A stretch of 64,000 nt of DNA from Gammaproteobacteria bacterium (GTDB lineage Bacteria > Pseudomonadota > Gammaproteobacteria > Tenderiales > Tenderiaceae): positions 1-64,000 of the forward strand of contig JACQEP010000017.1 in assembly GCA_016200485.1 (NCBI GenBank), read 5' to 3'. Position numbers and translations under genes: made by a program. Shown here piece after piece: positions 35,708-44,107 of the stretch (positions within the stretch are counted from its first letter, which is position 1; each line of letters opens with the position of its first letter). The notes under the pieces were generated by a model that was not told the DNA's origin, ran no database searches, and saw nothing but the letters and a program-made list of their open reading frames with translations.

Positions 35708-36703
35708 CTAACCCAACTCCCTTTTATAAACGTGATAATAGGGGCTAAGGTTTCCACCAAATCCGAGTTTAAACCATCCTCTCTTTGGACTATTAACGCC
35801 TTCCATATCTACCTCTCTTATGGATTTGCGCTTAGCTAAGTCTTTGAATGCTTCCCAATGAGCCAAAGTCCCCTGCCAAGACTCACTAATCTCTGGATGT
35901 CCCGCACCAAAAAGATAATATGCGCGCTTAGTATCCCAGCCATAAAACACTGAGTAAATTACAGTTTCTTTTGAATTCAGAACATGGTAAACAGCACCTC
36001 TGCCAGCCTCCATTAGAACATCCATAACCTTTTTCATGTTAGATAACTTAGCAGATGACTGAGCCTCTCCCTGACGCTCCATCAAGTGACGATAATAATC
36101 AACGATAGTATCGCTATCAAACACGCACGCAACAGAGCCACCCTTCCGCCGGGCCTCCCTCACACTATACCGCCTTACCGTTTCCATATTGCAAAAACAG
36201 GGAGATTCTTCTTCTCGCCCAACAAAGCCTTGTAGGCTTGAAATATCAACATAAGATGTATATCGCAAATCGAATCCGAACCCTCGACTCTGATGCTCAT
36301 GATATTCGTGCCACAGAAATGGTCTCAGATCGAGAAACTGCGGCGCCAACTGAAACTCAATTGATACATATTTTTGTGTAACTTGCTCTATAACATATTC
36401 AGCAATTTGAAATTCATCATGCCTACGCTTAACATATGGCCGATTCATATCCAGATCAAACATGAGCCCGCCATAAATCACCAAGTCATCCATCTCACAG
36501 CGTGTATCGTCATTTGATACAACTAGAGCAACTCCGGCCTTAATTTCTGATCCTTGTTTAACCCAATACAAATGATAATTGCATCCTGACGCATCAAGAT
36601 ATAGCCGATCTGAAAACACTGTCCCTTGAGGAGAACGACAAACCATCTCATCCCATGCATCTTCCTTTCGCACCGGCACAAGCTCAAGCTTTGAGCTAGA
36701 CAT
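35708..36703 (-). CDS. FemAB-like / GNAT acyltransferase
   Basis: This 331-aa protein has MSSSKLELVPVRKEDAWDEM, then SPQGTVFSDRLYLDA as in FemAB-like proteins. The central part (YSVREARRKGGSVACVF) is basic, and the end has VYHVLNSKETVIYSVFYGWD, AYYLFGAGHPEIS and VDMEGVNSPKRGWFKLGFGG, typical of the family. It probably transfers an acyl or aminoacyl group to an amino-sugar. It overlaps the upstream DUF4910 gene by 8 nt. This FemAB-like protein and the one at 7.5-8.7 kb are different and belong to separate sub-clusters. Confidence 0.83.
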   Translation of the reverse strand: MSSSKLELVPVRKEDAWDEMVCRSPQGTVFSDRLYLDASGCNYHLYWVKQGSEIKAGVALVVSNDDTRCEMDDLVIYGGLMFDLDMNRPYVKRRHDEFQIAEYVIEQVTQKYVSIEFQLAPQFLDLRPFLWHEYHEHQSRGFGFDLRYTSYVDISSLQGFVGREEESPCFCNMETVRRYSVREARRKGGSVACVFDSDTIVDYYRHLMERQGEAQSSAKLSNMKKVMDVLMEAGRGAVYHVLNSKETVIYSVFYGWDTKRAYYLFGAGHPEISESWQGTLAHWEAFKDLAKRKSIREVDMEGVNSPKRGWFKLGFGGNLSPYYHVYKRELG

Positions 36704-38003
36704 CTGCCAGCACCCCTCTTTCTTTCAAACGCTCCACAAGAGGAAATAAAACTTCACTATTCACACCCAGCTCGCAGGCAATATCATCCAAAGAGTTACG
36801 GCCATCACACCGGAATAATAACCAAAGAATAAGATCAAGCTCAGAGCGCCCCCCGAGTTCAGGCCTCTGGGCTCCACCCTGCGCAGGGTATAAGTCATGC
36901 CGTGAGAGCATCACTTCTCCATATGGAATACGGCTACGATAAATCTTCCGGTTTTCGATTTTTGCGATAAGCCGGAGATATAAATCATAGGTAGCAACTA
37001 TTTGTCTGGCATTAACGAATTCCAAATTATCCAATGAGCTATGATATTCTGGATATTCATAGTAACGATCTTTACAGATCGTTGCACAATTAACGCGAAA
37101 TCCTTGAGAAGAGTATTGCCTTTCATCACTTCCATGAATATCGAACGGATAAGCAATGAACTCTTGTCCCGCCTCTTTAAAAACTTGTTCAATCATCCTG
37201 TTAATCGCATGCCCCAGCTGCCAACTTTGTTTATATCCGAATTTTCCTGGGCCACCGACGGTAGTCACTACCAAACCGATATCGATTTGCTTGATAGCCG
37301 CTTCATTTGCCGCACAGTAAGCAATCGCACCGAGCGTTTCTGGCACAAACACGACACGATAGGAAAACTTCCTTTCTTTCATTTCAGCGATGCGCCGCAC
37401 AAGAAAGGCAGTGAGCAACACGCCACTCAGACTGTCGTTAGCCATCGAAGGATGACAGAGATAACACGAAATTAGGATTTCTTGTTTTGATCGTCCAGGA
37501 ATTAGGCATTCACCATACGTTAACGCCCCAGGGCTAAGATCGCTATCGATAATCACTTGTAATGGACCATCAATGCGTTCAAGCTCTGCATATTGGGCAT
37601 GCGTAACACAGAAACCCCAATCGCGCCGATAGTAGCTCGTACGATAAGGAATCGCCCCTGGTAATTCGGGATGAACATGAATGTGCTGCTTGAGCTGATC
37701 CCAGGTCATACTGAGATTAACAGGTTCGCTATAGCTTACGACATGCAAATTATTTTGCTTAAAATCAACTACACGCTGACCATCCGCGGTCGCAATCCAC
37801 GCATCACGGATATTCCATTCGTCCGGCACAACCCAGTCGTAGACGGGCGTTCCGGAAAGTACCTCATATTGAGCAATTGGAATAATTTCGCTCAGTATTT
37901 CCAGCGTTTCGCGATTACCATTACCGGTTAGACTTCGAGTAATCGGGAAAAGTCGTCTCAAATAAAAGTCAAACTCTGTTTCCAACACTTTAGTTTGAGT
38001 CAT
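36696..38003 (-). CDS. DUF4910 family M28-like peptidase/amidase protein
   Basis: This 435-aa protein has an N-terminal DUF2172/DUF4910 aminopeptidase-like region with putative metal ligands in SCYLCHPSMANDSLSG and DIHGSDERQYSSQGF, and a C-terminal winged-helix-like tail (NSLDDIACELGVNSEVLFPL). Members are zinc-dependent peptidase-like proteins of uncertain activity that recur in glycan clusters with SpsF-, NeuB- and FemAB-like genes. Here it lies between those genes with an 8-nt overlap to the FemAB-like gene. A role in removing an amide-linked group during sugar synthesis is plausible but unproven. Confidence 0.85.
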   Translation of the reverse strand: MTQTKVLETEFDFYLRRLFPITRSLTGNGNRETLEILSEIIPIAQYEVLSGTPVYDWVVPDEWNIRDAWIATADGQRVVDFKQNNLHVVSYSEPVNLSMTWDQLKQHIHVHPELPGAIPYRTSYYRRDWGFCVTHAQYAELERIDGPLQVIIDSDLSPGALTYGECLIPGRSKQEILISCYLCHPSMANDSLSGVLLTAFLVRRIAEMKERKFSYRVVFVPETLGAIAYCAANEAAIKQIDIGLVVTTVGGPGKFGYKQSWQLGHAINRMIEQVFKEAGQEFIAYPFDIHGSDERQYSSQGFRVNCATICKDRYYEYPEYHSSLDNLEFVNARQIVATYDLYLRLIAKIENRKIYRSRIPYGEVMLSRHDLYPAQGGAQRPELGGRSELDLILWLLFRCDGRNSLDDIACELGVNSEVLFPLVERLKERGVLADV

Positions 38004-38019
38004 GGCTGAATGTTAGTTT

Positions 38020-38718
38020 CTAGATCCCAGCGAGAGCCAAATCAACAATCTCTGAGGCTGGCGTAGAGAAGGTCACCCCCGCTTTCACAAAATCACCCAA
38101 CCTTGCTAGATCAGTCTGCATATCGACATCAAAACGAAGGTGTGGATACGCAAGCGCAGTAGGCGCTGACACGGATTTAATTTGAAAATCATGAACATGA
38201 TCCCAAATATATAGTGTCGCATGCTCCCGATACCGTAATTCGTTAGCAACTTCATTAATTTTTTCTAACAACTTGGCGCTCAGGATCTCTGCACCAAAAC
38301 CGTCAGCGTAATGACTATTCAGGCGATCAAGGTGATTACATGCGTAGTCACAGGGATTGTTGGCAAAATACTCTACCAATCGATCGATCTCCCCCGGATC
38401 AATAAACGGATTATCTCCACAAACACGCACAACCCAGTCAGCTCGCGTCTGCCTGGCAGCCCCCACAAACCGCTGAAGGACGTCTGATTCACTGCCACGG
38501 AATGCCTTTATTCCACACTGCTCAGCGACACTCACCAACAAGTCGTCACTTGGTCGATCAGAGGTAGCCAGAACCACATGATCCAATTGTTGGGATTGAC
38601 TAACCCGTCTCAACACCCACTCAAGCAGTGGATACGATCCGAGCTTAGCAAGCATTTTTCCTGGAAAACGCGAGGACCCCATTCTCGCTTGAACAATGGC
38701 AACAACGCTAGCCTTCAT
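38020..38718 (-). CDS. SpsF-like cytidylyltransferase/nucleotidyltransferase
   Basis: This 232-aa protein has VAIVQARMGSSRFPGKML at the N-terminus, like CMP-sugar synthetases, then VVLATSDRPSDDLL and WVVRVCGDNPFIDPGEIDRL. It belongs to the SpsF group (spore-coat polysaccharide type), thought to activate acidic sugars with CTP. It overlaps the NeuB-like gene by 4 nt, which supports a NeuB product to CMP-sugar sequence. It is distinct from the KdsB-like enzyme at 20 kb, so the locus has two cytidylyltransferases for acidic sugars besides rfbF. Confidence 0.85.
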   Translation of the reverse strand: MKASVVAIVQARMGSSRFPGKMLAKLGSYPLLEWVLRRVSQSQQLDHVVLATSDRPSDDLLVSVAEQCGIKAFRGSESDVLQRFVGAARQTRADWVVRVCGDNPFIDPGEIDRLVEYFANNPCDYACNHLDRLNSHYADGFGAEILSAKLLEKINEVANELRYREHATLYIWDHVHDFQIKSVSAPTALAYPHLRFDVDMQTDLARLGDFVKAGVTFSTPASEIVDLALAGI

Positions 38719-39785
38719 ACCTTAGTGTTATCGAGGTCAGCCCATTGCAAAACATGATCAGCGCTTAGTGAATGACTCACTGATTTCCCAAGAACTTCAT
38801 CCCAATACAAGGGACTTACACCAGTCCCCGGACGTTTATACGTGAGATCACCACTTCCCAATCGATGCCCAACAGGCACATCCTTGGTTAATACAATACT
38901 GCGCCGTGCGTTAAGCCGGGAAATCGCCTCGGTGGATATCGGCGCTTTGTGATCTGAAGGTCCCAGCAAATTGCCAATTCGGTCTACCAGGTCAACAAAA
39001 CGCGCCAAGTCTTTTAAATCCATCGCATGATAATGATCATTGCCAGGCAAGGTCTTGTCATGTGTGAAATGCTTTTCGATCACAACCGAACCTAGGAGAA
39101 AGGCCGTCACCAGTGACGTCATAGCATCATCAGGCAGAGTGTGATCCGAATACCCAATGAGCCGCTCAGGAAACGCCCTCCGCAATCCTGAAATCATACG
39201 CAAATGAGCATTAGCATTATTGGTGGGATAATTAAGTATGCAGTGCAATAAGACAATATCCTGACAACCAGCTTTAGTTAGCGCATCAACCGCGATATCA
39301 ATTTCCCCCAAGGTCGAGGCTCCCGTTGAAAGCACAACCGGTTTACCTTTTGCCGCAACCTTACGCAAAAATGGAATATTAGTGAGATCAGCGGAAGCAA
39401 TCTTGTAAAATGGCACCAGAGGATCAAGAAACTCAATTGCAGCATCATCAAATGGTGTCGACAAAAAATCTATACCCACTTCATGACAATGTTTAGCTAG
39501 CGCTATGTACTCGTCCGGTCCGAAGTTATCATATTTTTTAAAAAGCTGGTGCTGACTGAGTGTTGGTTCTTTAGTGGTATCCCAATAAGCTGGCGAATGT
39601 TTTGAGGCCAAAGTATCGGCTTTATAACTCTGAAATTTAGCGGCGTCAGCACCACCCTCCTTGGCCAAGTCTATCAACCGACGAGCTTGATCCAAAGAAC
39701 CTTCATGATTTACGCCTATTTCTGCGATTATGTAAGGACGAGCATATGGACTAACTATGGAGTTACCTAATGTGATTGCCGTCAT
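38715..39785 (-). CDS. NeuB/PseI/LegI-family nonulosonate synthase
   Basis: This 356-aa protein has PYIIAEIGVNHEGSLDQARR, AAKFQSYKAD, PFYKIASADLTNIPFL, VLSTGAS and GYSDHT, all NeuB-barrel motifs, plus a C-terminal SAF antifreeze-like domain (RRSIVLTKDVPVGH, YKRPGTGVSPLY). Such enzymes condense PEP with a 2-acetamido sugar to make sialic, legionaminic or pseudaminic acid. ATG 39785 has AGGGGG about 12 nt upstream. The usual partner genes (a UDP-sugar hydrolase/epimerase and a legionaminic/pseudaminic aminotransferase) are not evident, so the exact acid is open. Confidence 0.93.
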   Translation of the reverse strand: MTAITLGNSIVSPYARPYIIAEIGVNHEGSLDQARRLIDLAKEGGADAAKFQSYKADTLASKHSPAYWDTTKEPTLSQHQLFKKYDNFGPDEYIALAKHCHEVGIDFLSTPFDDAAIEFLDPLVPFYKIASADLTNIPFLRKVAAKGKPVVLSTGASTLGEIDIAVDALTKAGCQDIVLLHCILNYPTNNANAHLRMISGLRRAFPERLIGYSDHTLPDDAMTSLVTAFLLGSVVIEKHFTHDKTLPGNDHYHAMDLKDLARFVDLVDRIGNLLGPSDHKAPISTEAISRLNARRSIVLTKDVPVGHRLGSGDLTYKRPGTGVSPLYWDEVLGKSVSHSLSADHVLQWADLDNTKV

Positions 39786-39789
39786 AGAA

Positions 39790-40455
39790 TTAGCGAGCCC
39801 CCTCACCATGTTTTTTTACCAATTTTCTCATATATATACCCATAGCTTCCGCGTTGTTTGTAATATTTGCCTCATGACGCCGGTAGCGATAGAGCGGTAA
39901 CTCCACTCTATAAATCGAATACTTCTGCGTGAATCGCAGACGCAAATCTCGCTCTTCATGCAACAAAAAACTTTCATCATATAGACCAATATCTATAAGC
40001 TGTTCTGTACGAAACATTATTCCGCATGCAATAGGATCATCCACGCAGCTTTTACGACCCAAAACATCCTCTCGATCATCAACCAACAGATAATCGCAAG
40101 CCACTGCGTCCATATAATGGTTATTCGCCAAAAATAGACTTAACACACTTAAAAAATTGGCATTAACATAATCATCCGAGTCGACTCGCACGACAAAAGG
40201 TGCGCTTGCCACACGAATGCCCCGGTTAAGCGAAGCCGGCAAGCCGATATTGGCATCATTACGCACCAGAGTAATTTCGTCACAGAACAACTCCAATGCG
40301 TAAGGTGTACGGTCATGACTACCATCATCTATCACAACAATCTCAAACGCATCGCGAGGCATATTTTGCGCCAAAAGGGAACGTAAACACCTCCCAATAT
40401 ATTTCTCTTGGTTATGCACCGGAACCAGAACGGAAACTGTTGGCACTTTAGTCAT
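39790..40455 (-). CDS. GT2-family glycosyltransferase
   Basis: This 221-aa GT-A protein begins [20 protein letters not shown], with [12 protein letters not shown] and the metal-binding [10 protein letters not shown]. It lacks the membrane segment of the other GT2. ATG 40455 follows a clear GAAGGA; an upstream frame start at 40596 overlaps the aminotransferase gene by 122 nt and is rejected. It lies between the kdnA-like and neuB-like genes, so it may add a Kdo8N- or nonulosonate-bearing unit, which is inference. Confidence 0.88.
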   Translation of the reverse strand: MTKVPTVSVLVPVHNQEKYIGRCLRSLLAQNMPRDAFEIVVIDDGSHDRTPYALELFCDEITLVRNDANIGLPASLNRGIRVASAPFVVRVDSDDYVNANFLSVLSLFLANNHYMDAVACDYLLVDDREDVLGRKSCVDDPIACGIMFRTEQLIDIGLYDESFLLHEERDLRLRFTQKYSIYRVELPLYRYRRHEANITNNAEAMGIYMRKLVKKHGEGAR

Positions 40456-40474
40456 CTCGACATCCTTCGACAAA

Positions 40475-41638
40475 TCATGCCCGTAGCGCGCTGGAAAGCG
40501 CTGCAAGAATCTTTCCAGGCAGGTCCTCCGCCATCTTAACCATAACCGGTAACGACACCGCTCGGTCAAGCAAGGCTTTAGACTTAGGGAAAGCACATGT
40601 CACGTCACCACCATGCGCGTTTACTAGTTGCGGCATGTGCGTCCAAGTTGCCGCAAAATGCCATGTAGTTGCCTCCGGCAAGATTTTGGTAGACACCCCC
40701 TTATCGAGCAAAGCGGCACGACAACGCAAAGCCGTTTCTCGATCTGATACTGTAAATACCAGAGCATCGGCGGTTTCAAACGAACCTTCAGGCACCTCAC
40801 GAGCAGTAATTCCCGGCAGATCATGAATAGCATTCCAGATCCGGGCCCGACTTTCACGTTGAGCGGCGACAACATGCGGTAATTTTTTTAACTGCGCCAA
40901 CCCCACAGCACCTTGCAATTCCATCATGCGATAATTAAATCCACTTCCGGAACGCGTATCTTCCCACCGTGGCACAGCGGGATTATTTTCATGTCCATGA
41001 TCATGCCAAGCGGCCGCAAGCTCATAATGCCGTTTGGAGTTAAACACAACCATTCCACCTTCTCCGGTAGTCATGGTTTTGGCGAAATCAAAACTAAAAG
41101 TCCCTATATTTCCGTGGGTACCTAGCGGTTTATTATTTAAACTGCCGCCACATCCCCAAGCGGAATCCTCTATCAAAAACAACCCATGCTTCTGGCATAT
41201 TTTCTTAATCTCAGGCAATCGCGCCGGCGTCCCGAGCATATGAACCACTATAACAGCACGTGTGTGCTCAGTGATGCGTCGTTCCAAATCTTCTGGATCA
41301 AGATTAAATGTCGAGTCTATTTCTGCACATACCGGCGTTGCCCCTGACTCAATAATCGCTTCAACAGTGGCAACAAAGGTAAAGCTCTGAGTGATAACTT
41401 CATCGCCTGGACCAATCTCCAGCGCCGCCAGAGCTACACGCAACGCGGCGGTCCCAGAGGTAACCGCCAGCGCGTGAGGCACATTCATAGCACTTGCAAA
41501 CGCGGCCTCGAATTCACGCACCTTGTAGCAATTATTCCGCAACCCATCAAAACCGTGACGGAACAACACACCGCCATGCGCAAAAACATCATTAACCTCA
41601 GCTTGTTCTTCTGCACCTATGAGTTCAAACCCTGGCAT
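40475..41638 (-). CDS. kdnA: KdnA-like aminotransferase (8-amino-3,8-dideoxy-ulosonate)
   Basis: This 387-aa DegT-type PLP enzyme has D158 in [12 protein letters not shown] and the Schiff-base lysine K187 in [14 protein letters not shown]. Its start ([19 protein letters not shown], then GFDGLRNN) and the HDHGHENNP stretch resemble KdnA of Shewanella, the transaminase that converts 8-oxo-Kdo to 8-amino-3,8-dideoxy-D-manno-octulosonate (Kdo8N). The immediate upstream neighbour is a KdnB-like oxidase, as in Shewanella, which raises confidence beyond the generic DegT call. The substrate identity is inferred, since the family also includes other sugar aminotransferases. Confidence 0.82.
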   Translation of the reverse strand: MPGFELIGAEEQAEVNDVFAHGGVLFRHGFDGLRNNCYKVREFEAAFASAMNVPHALAVTSGTAALRVALAALEIGPGDEVITQSFTFVATVEAIIESGATPVCAEIDSTFNLDPEDLERRITEHTRAVIVVHMLGTPARLPEIKKICQKHGLFLIEDSAWGCGGSLNNKPLGTHGNIGTFSFDFAKTMTTGEGGMVVFNSKRHYELAAAWHDHGHENNPAVPRWEDTRSGSGFNYRMMELQGAVGLAQLKKLPHVVAAQRESRARIWNAIHDLPGITAREVPEGSFETADALVFTVSDRETALRCRAALLDKGVSTKILPEATTWHFAATWTHMPQLVNAHGGDVTCAFPKSKALLDRAVSLPVMVKMAEDLPGKILAALSSALRA

Positions 41639-41682
41639 ATCAACAACCCCACTTTAATAATCCCGCCATCCCCAATAAAAAA

Positions 41683-42807
41683 TCACATTTTTTGGAACAG
41701 TGACACCACTTTGTCATATGTGAGAATACTGCGATAATCAGCCCCTAAGGCATTCGTAAGCGGCTTCTGATGAATAATCGTTGATTCATAGAGCGCACGA
41801 TATTGATTCTCGGTAAGCCCCTGAGCAACGCCGGAAGGGATATTCACTCTCTGACGATCTACCATAAGCCAAAACTCATCATAAGCCTCAGGATAAAATT
41901 CTTGCATCGCCCGCATGGCAATGCAATTAGCCACGCAATGATGCAGCCCCAGCACGACACTAAGCCCAGCTGAAAACGGATGTACCAACCCCACATAACT
42001 GGCCGCAATGGCACACCCGCCCAGATAGGAGGCCACCATCAGCCGCTCACGGCCGTCGTTTGACATCATATCGTCAGACAGAAACACTTGCCGACAAAGA
42101 TTAACTGTTTCGCGGGAATAAGCATCTCCTACGGCATTACGATAACTACCCGCCATTGATTCAATACAATGAATATAGGCATCCATTCCCGTATAGAAAT
42201 ATTGGTCACGAGGAACAGTCGAGGTAAGATCCGGATCAAGAATAATGTGATCAAAAACGGTGTGATCACTATTCATCCCCAGCTTCAGCCCGCTTTTAGT
42301 ATTGGTCATAACACAGGTTCGCGTTGCTTCAGCGCCCGTACCAGAAATTGTAGGGACTCCGATTTTATAAACAGCGGGAACCTTAACCAGATCCCAGCCT
42401 TGATATTGTTCTGCACGTCCACCATTAGTAAACAGGTTGGCCACAGCCTTCGCCGTATCTAAAGTGATGCCGCCACCTATTCCAACAATCGCCACGGGGC
42501 TTGAATACCCCGCCCCCTTTAACGCCGCAACACGCTGGTCAATTGCGTCTGTCTTGGGCTCCTCGCGAGTAGATACAAATTCAATTCTGTCCTGAGGATT
42601 TACACCCACCCGGATAAGCATCTCTTTTTGATTGGCAAAAAATTCGTCAATGAGATATATGACGTTAGAGTTTTCTCCCTCCTTGGCTGCGAGATCGCGA
42701 CGAACCGCCAAATGCTTCGGTAATTCATCTAGACAACCAGCACCGAAGTTAAACCTACCCACATTTTTTACGAGCTTGATGCCAGTATCAAGAATAGAGG
42801 TACTCAT
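41683..42807 (-). CDS. kdnB: KdnB-like metal-dependent alcohol dehydrogenase (Kdo 8-oxidase)
   Basis: This 374-aa iron-containing alcohol dehydrogenase-type protein has the nucleotide-binding GGG at 111-113 (IVGIGGGITLDTAKA) and metal ligands D209, H213 (MDAYIHCIE), H276 and H289 or H290 (LVHPFSAGLSVVLGLHH). KdnB of Shewanella oxidises C8 of Kdo to the aldehyde, which KdnA then aminates. This protein is the first gene after the ops element and precedes the KdnA-like gene by 44 nt. ATG 42807 is well placed. A related sugar alcohol oxidation cannot be ruled out from the sequence alone. Confidence 0.8.
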   Translation of the reverse strand: MSTSILDTGIKLVKNVGRFNFGAGCLDELPKHLAVRRDLAAKEGENSNVIYLIDEFFANQKEMLIRVGVNPQDRIEFVSTREEPKTDAIDQRVAALKGAGYSSPVAIVGIGGGITLDTAKAVANLFTNGGRAEQYQGWDLVKVPAVYKIGVPTISGTGAEATRTCVMTNTKSGLKLGMNSDHTVFDHIILDPDLTSTVPRDQYFYTGMDAYIHCIESMAGSYRNAVGDAYSRETVNLCRQVFLSDDMMSNDGRERLMVASYLGGCAIAASYVGLVHPFSAGLSVVLGLHHCVANCIAMRAMQEFYPEAYDEFWLMVDRQRVNIPSGVAQGLTENQYRALYESTIIHQKPLTNALGADYRSILTYDKVVSLFQKM

Positions 42808-42873
42808 CGTTTTTTCCTAAAATATGTTGTATCAGGTAATCCTGGTTAGCTTCGTGCTAGCCAGCCAATTAGC

Positions 42874-42885
42874 CACGCTACCGCC
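42874..42885 (-). promoter_or_regulatory. ops element upstream of the polysaccharide operon
   Basis: The minus strand reads GGCGGTAGCGTG at 42885 to 42874, a perfect match to the ops core recognised by RfaH on the non-template strand of a paused elongation complex. It lies 67 nt upstream of the first codon of the operon (kdnB-like gene) and downstream of rfaH, whose stop is at 43026. This predicts RfaH-dependent read-through into the long minus-strand operon. Match and position are seen; function is inferred from known RfaH/ops pairs. Confidence 0.85.
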
Positions 42886-42947
42886 CTGCCTTTGCACCTT
42901 ATCAAAAATGCACAGCATAGAATTAAATCTAAATTGTTCCGCTGTCA

Positions 42948-42966
42948 GGCGGTTTTGAATACCGCC
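42948..42966 (-). repeat. Hairpin between rfaH and the inner ops
   Basis: The minus strand forms a GGCGGT-N7-ACCGCC stem-loop that begins with the ops core heptamer GGCGGTA but lacks the rest of the element. There is no U-run, so it is not a classical terminator. A CTGACA lies next to it on the minus strand and could be a weak -35, with no good -10 at normal spacing. It might be a pause or attenuation structure ahead of the true ops. Confidence 0.35.
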
Positions 42967-43025
42967 CGACACGGGCTATACTCTCTCCCCAACCCGCCAT
43001 GCGGGAGAGGGGGCGCAACGGGATA

Positions 43026-43523
43026 CTAACCTGCCAACTTAAGCTGGTGCGGGCTTAATCTTACTTGGGTGTCTTGCCCTAACAATTGAAACAGAACGAC
43101 CACGCGCTTTTCCGAAATACTGGAAACCAAGCCTTCCAGTCCAGCCAACGGTCCACTTGCCACACGAACCACGACACCAGGTTTGATTGGGGTGAGTTCC
43201 GCGTACTGTGTGGCATGCTGCTGCATTTCAAACTGCCTGATGTTTTCCAGCGTTTTCGGGCGCATTACCGCGAATTCTTCACCGAAACGAACGATCTTTA
43301 GCACGCCCAACGTTGAGCGCACTGGCGCAATGGAATGCTCGGCATGAGCGGGCTGAAAAAAAACATACCCTGGAAATAATGGATCCAGTTGAATGACTTC
43401 GCGATTGCGTACAAATTTGATTATCTTGATACGGGGCAGATAGCAGTGATACCCCTGGCGCGACAAGTTTTCCTCGGCGACACGCTCCTGACGCGGCTTG
43501 GTCTGCACCACATACCAAGGCAT
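43026..43523 (-). CDS. rfaH: RfaH-type NusG paralogue (transcription antitermination)
   Basis: This 165-aa protein starts MPWYVVQTKPRQERVAEENL, as RfaH does, with a NusG N-terminal (NGN) domain over about residues 1-100 (LDPLFPGYVFF, VLKIVRFG) and a C-terminal KOW-like domain (RVASGPLAGLEGLVSSI). RfaH is recruited at ops sites and suppresses pausing and Rho-dependent termination across long surface-polysaccharide operons, and it also recruits ribosomes. I chose ATG 43523; an upstream ATG at 43643 would add 40 unrelated residues. The gene is upstream and co-oriented with the 42-kb operon and itself has an ops match in front. Confidence 0.92.
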   Translation of the reverse strand: MPWYVVQTKPRQERVAEENLSRQGYHCYLPRIKIIKFVRNREVIQLDPLFPGYVFFQPAHAEHSIAPVRSTLGVLKIVRFGEEFAVMRPKTLENIRQFEMQQHATQYAELTPIKPGVVVRVASGPLAGLEGLVSSISEKRVVVLFQLLGQDTQVRLSPHQLKLAG

Positions 43524-43856
43524 GTCAGAGCAAATTCCTTTGCTGAACAACAATAAGGACATATCTTCTTTATCAGGCGCTGGCGCTGACTGTCCTTGTG
43601 ACCGACCAGATTGCTCCGAGCTTCTGCATCTGCTTTCTAACATCCTGTACTTCCCTTCCCCGAATCCTACAGATGCTTAATGATCCAAGCAGTGTCGCTA
43701 ACTCATTTGACTGCACGAATCACAATCAACAGTTATTTATTGATGGCGAGATGCAATTACTTTGCCGACTTACGATACTTCAGCATGGATCGCTCGCTCA
43801 ACCCGCTATCAAGCTCAACAATCAATCGACTGGATACAAATTTCCCTATGTACCCT

Positions 43857-43868
43857 AACGCTACCGCC
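43857..43868 (-). promoter_or_regulatory. Second ops element, upstream of rfaH
   Basis: The minus strand reads GGCGGTAGCGTT at 43868 to 43857, again a full ops core. It lies 334 nt upstream of the rfaH start codon. A perfect TATAAT is centred only a few nt before it; if that were the promoter, transcription would start within the ops itself and the site would be unusable, so either another promoter further upstream drives this transcript or the site is not functional. If it is used, RfaH would act on its own transcript. Confidence 0.65.
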
Positions 43869-43995
43869 CGCATTATAACCGCAAACCGATCACGCCGTTA
43901 AACCCGGAAATTCTATCAGTTTGTCGCCGACGATGACATGGCATGTCAACATTCGCTTAAAATGGAGGCGGCATCCGTCTCCCTGCTCTAACGTG

Positions 43996-44018
43996 ATGTA
44001 TAACAATGCGTTATACAT
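43996..44018. promoter_or_regulatory. 23-bp dyad upstream of trmL
   Basis: ATGTATAAC-AATGC-GTTATACAT is a perfect 9-bp inverted repeat with a 5-bp centre, 90 bp before the trmL start codon. Its size and AT-rich arms suit an operator for a dimeric repressor or activator. I do not recognise the regulator. It could serve trmL on the plus strand or rfaH on the minus strand. Confidence 0.4.
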
Positions 44019-44107
44019 TTATGCGCGGCCATAGAAAAACATATGATTTTTATATAAAATTATCAACATATCTAAATTCCAACACAGCATTATCTGACTA
44101 AATTCAT

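Larger units (their letters stand above)
43524..44107. promoter_or_regulatory. Intergenic region between rfaH and trmL (584 bp)
   Basis: No gene is supported here, although two short frames on the plus strand are open. On the minus strand it contains an ops match (43868-43857) and, just upstream of it, a consensus TATAAT (43877-43872); an isolated TTGACA lies further upstream (43949-43944) without a matching -10. On the plus strand a dyad (43996-44018) precedes trmL. The region therefore probably holds promoters for both rfaH and trmL, but I cannot define their start sites. Confidence 0.5.

Noticed and set aside
40456-40596. Longer N-terminus for the GT2 gene, from 40596
   Set aside because: It would overlap the KdnA-like gene by 122 nt, and a good ribosome-binding site precedes ATG 40455.
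43524-43643. Longer N-terminus for RfaH, from ATG 43643
   Set aside because: The extra 40 residues are unlike any NusG domain; the family begins at MPWYVVQTK.
43680-43901. Small plus-strand open frames between rfaH and trmL
   Set aside because: No ribosome-binding sites or family features; the sequence contains ops and promoter-like signals on the other strand.
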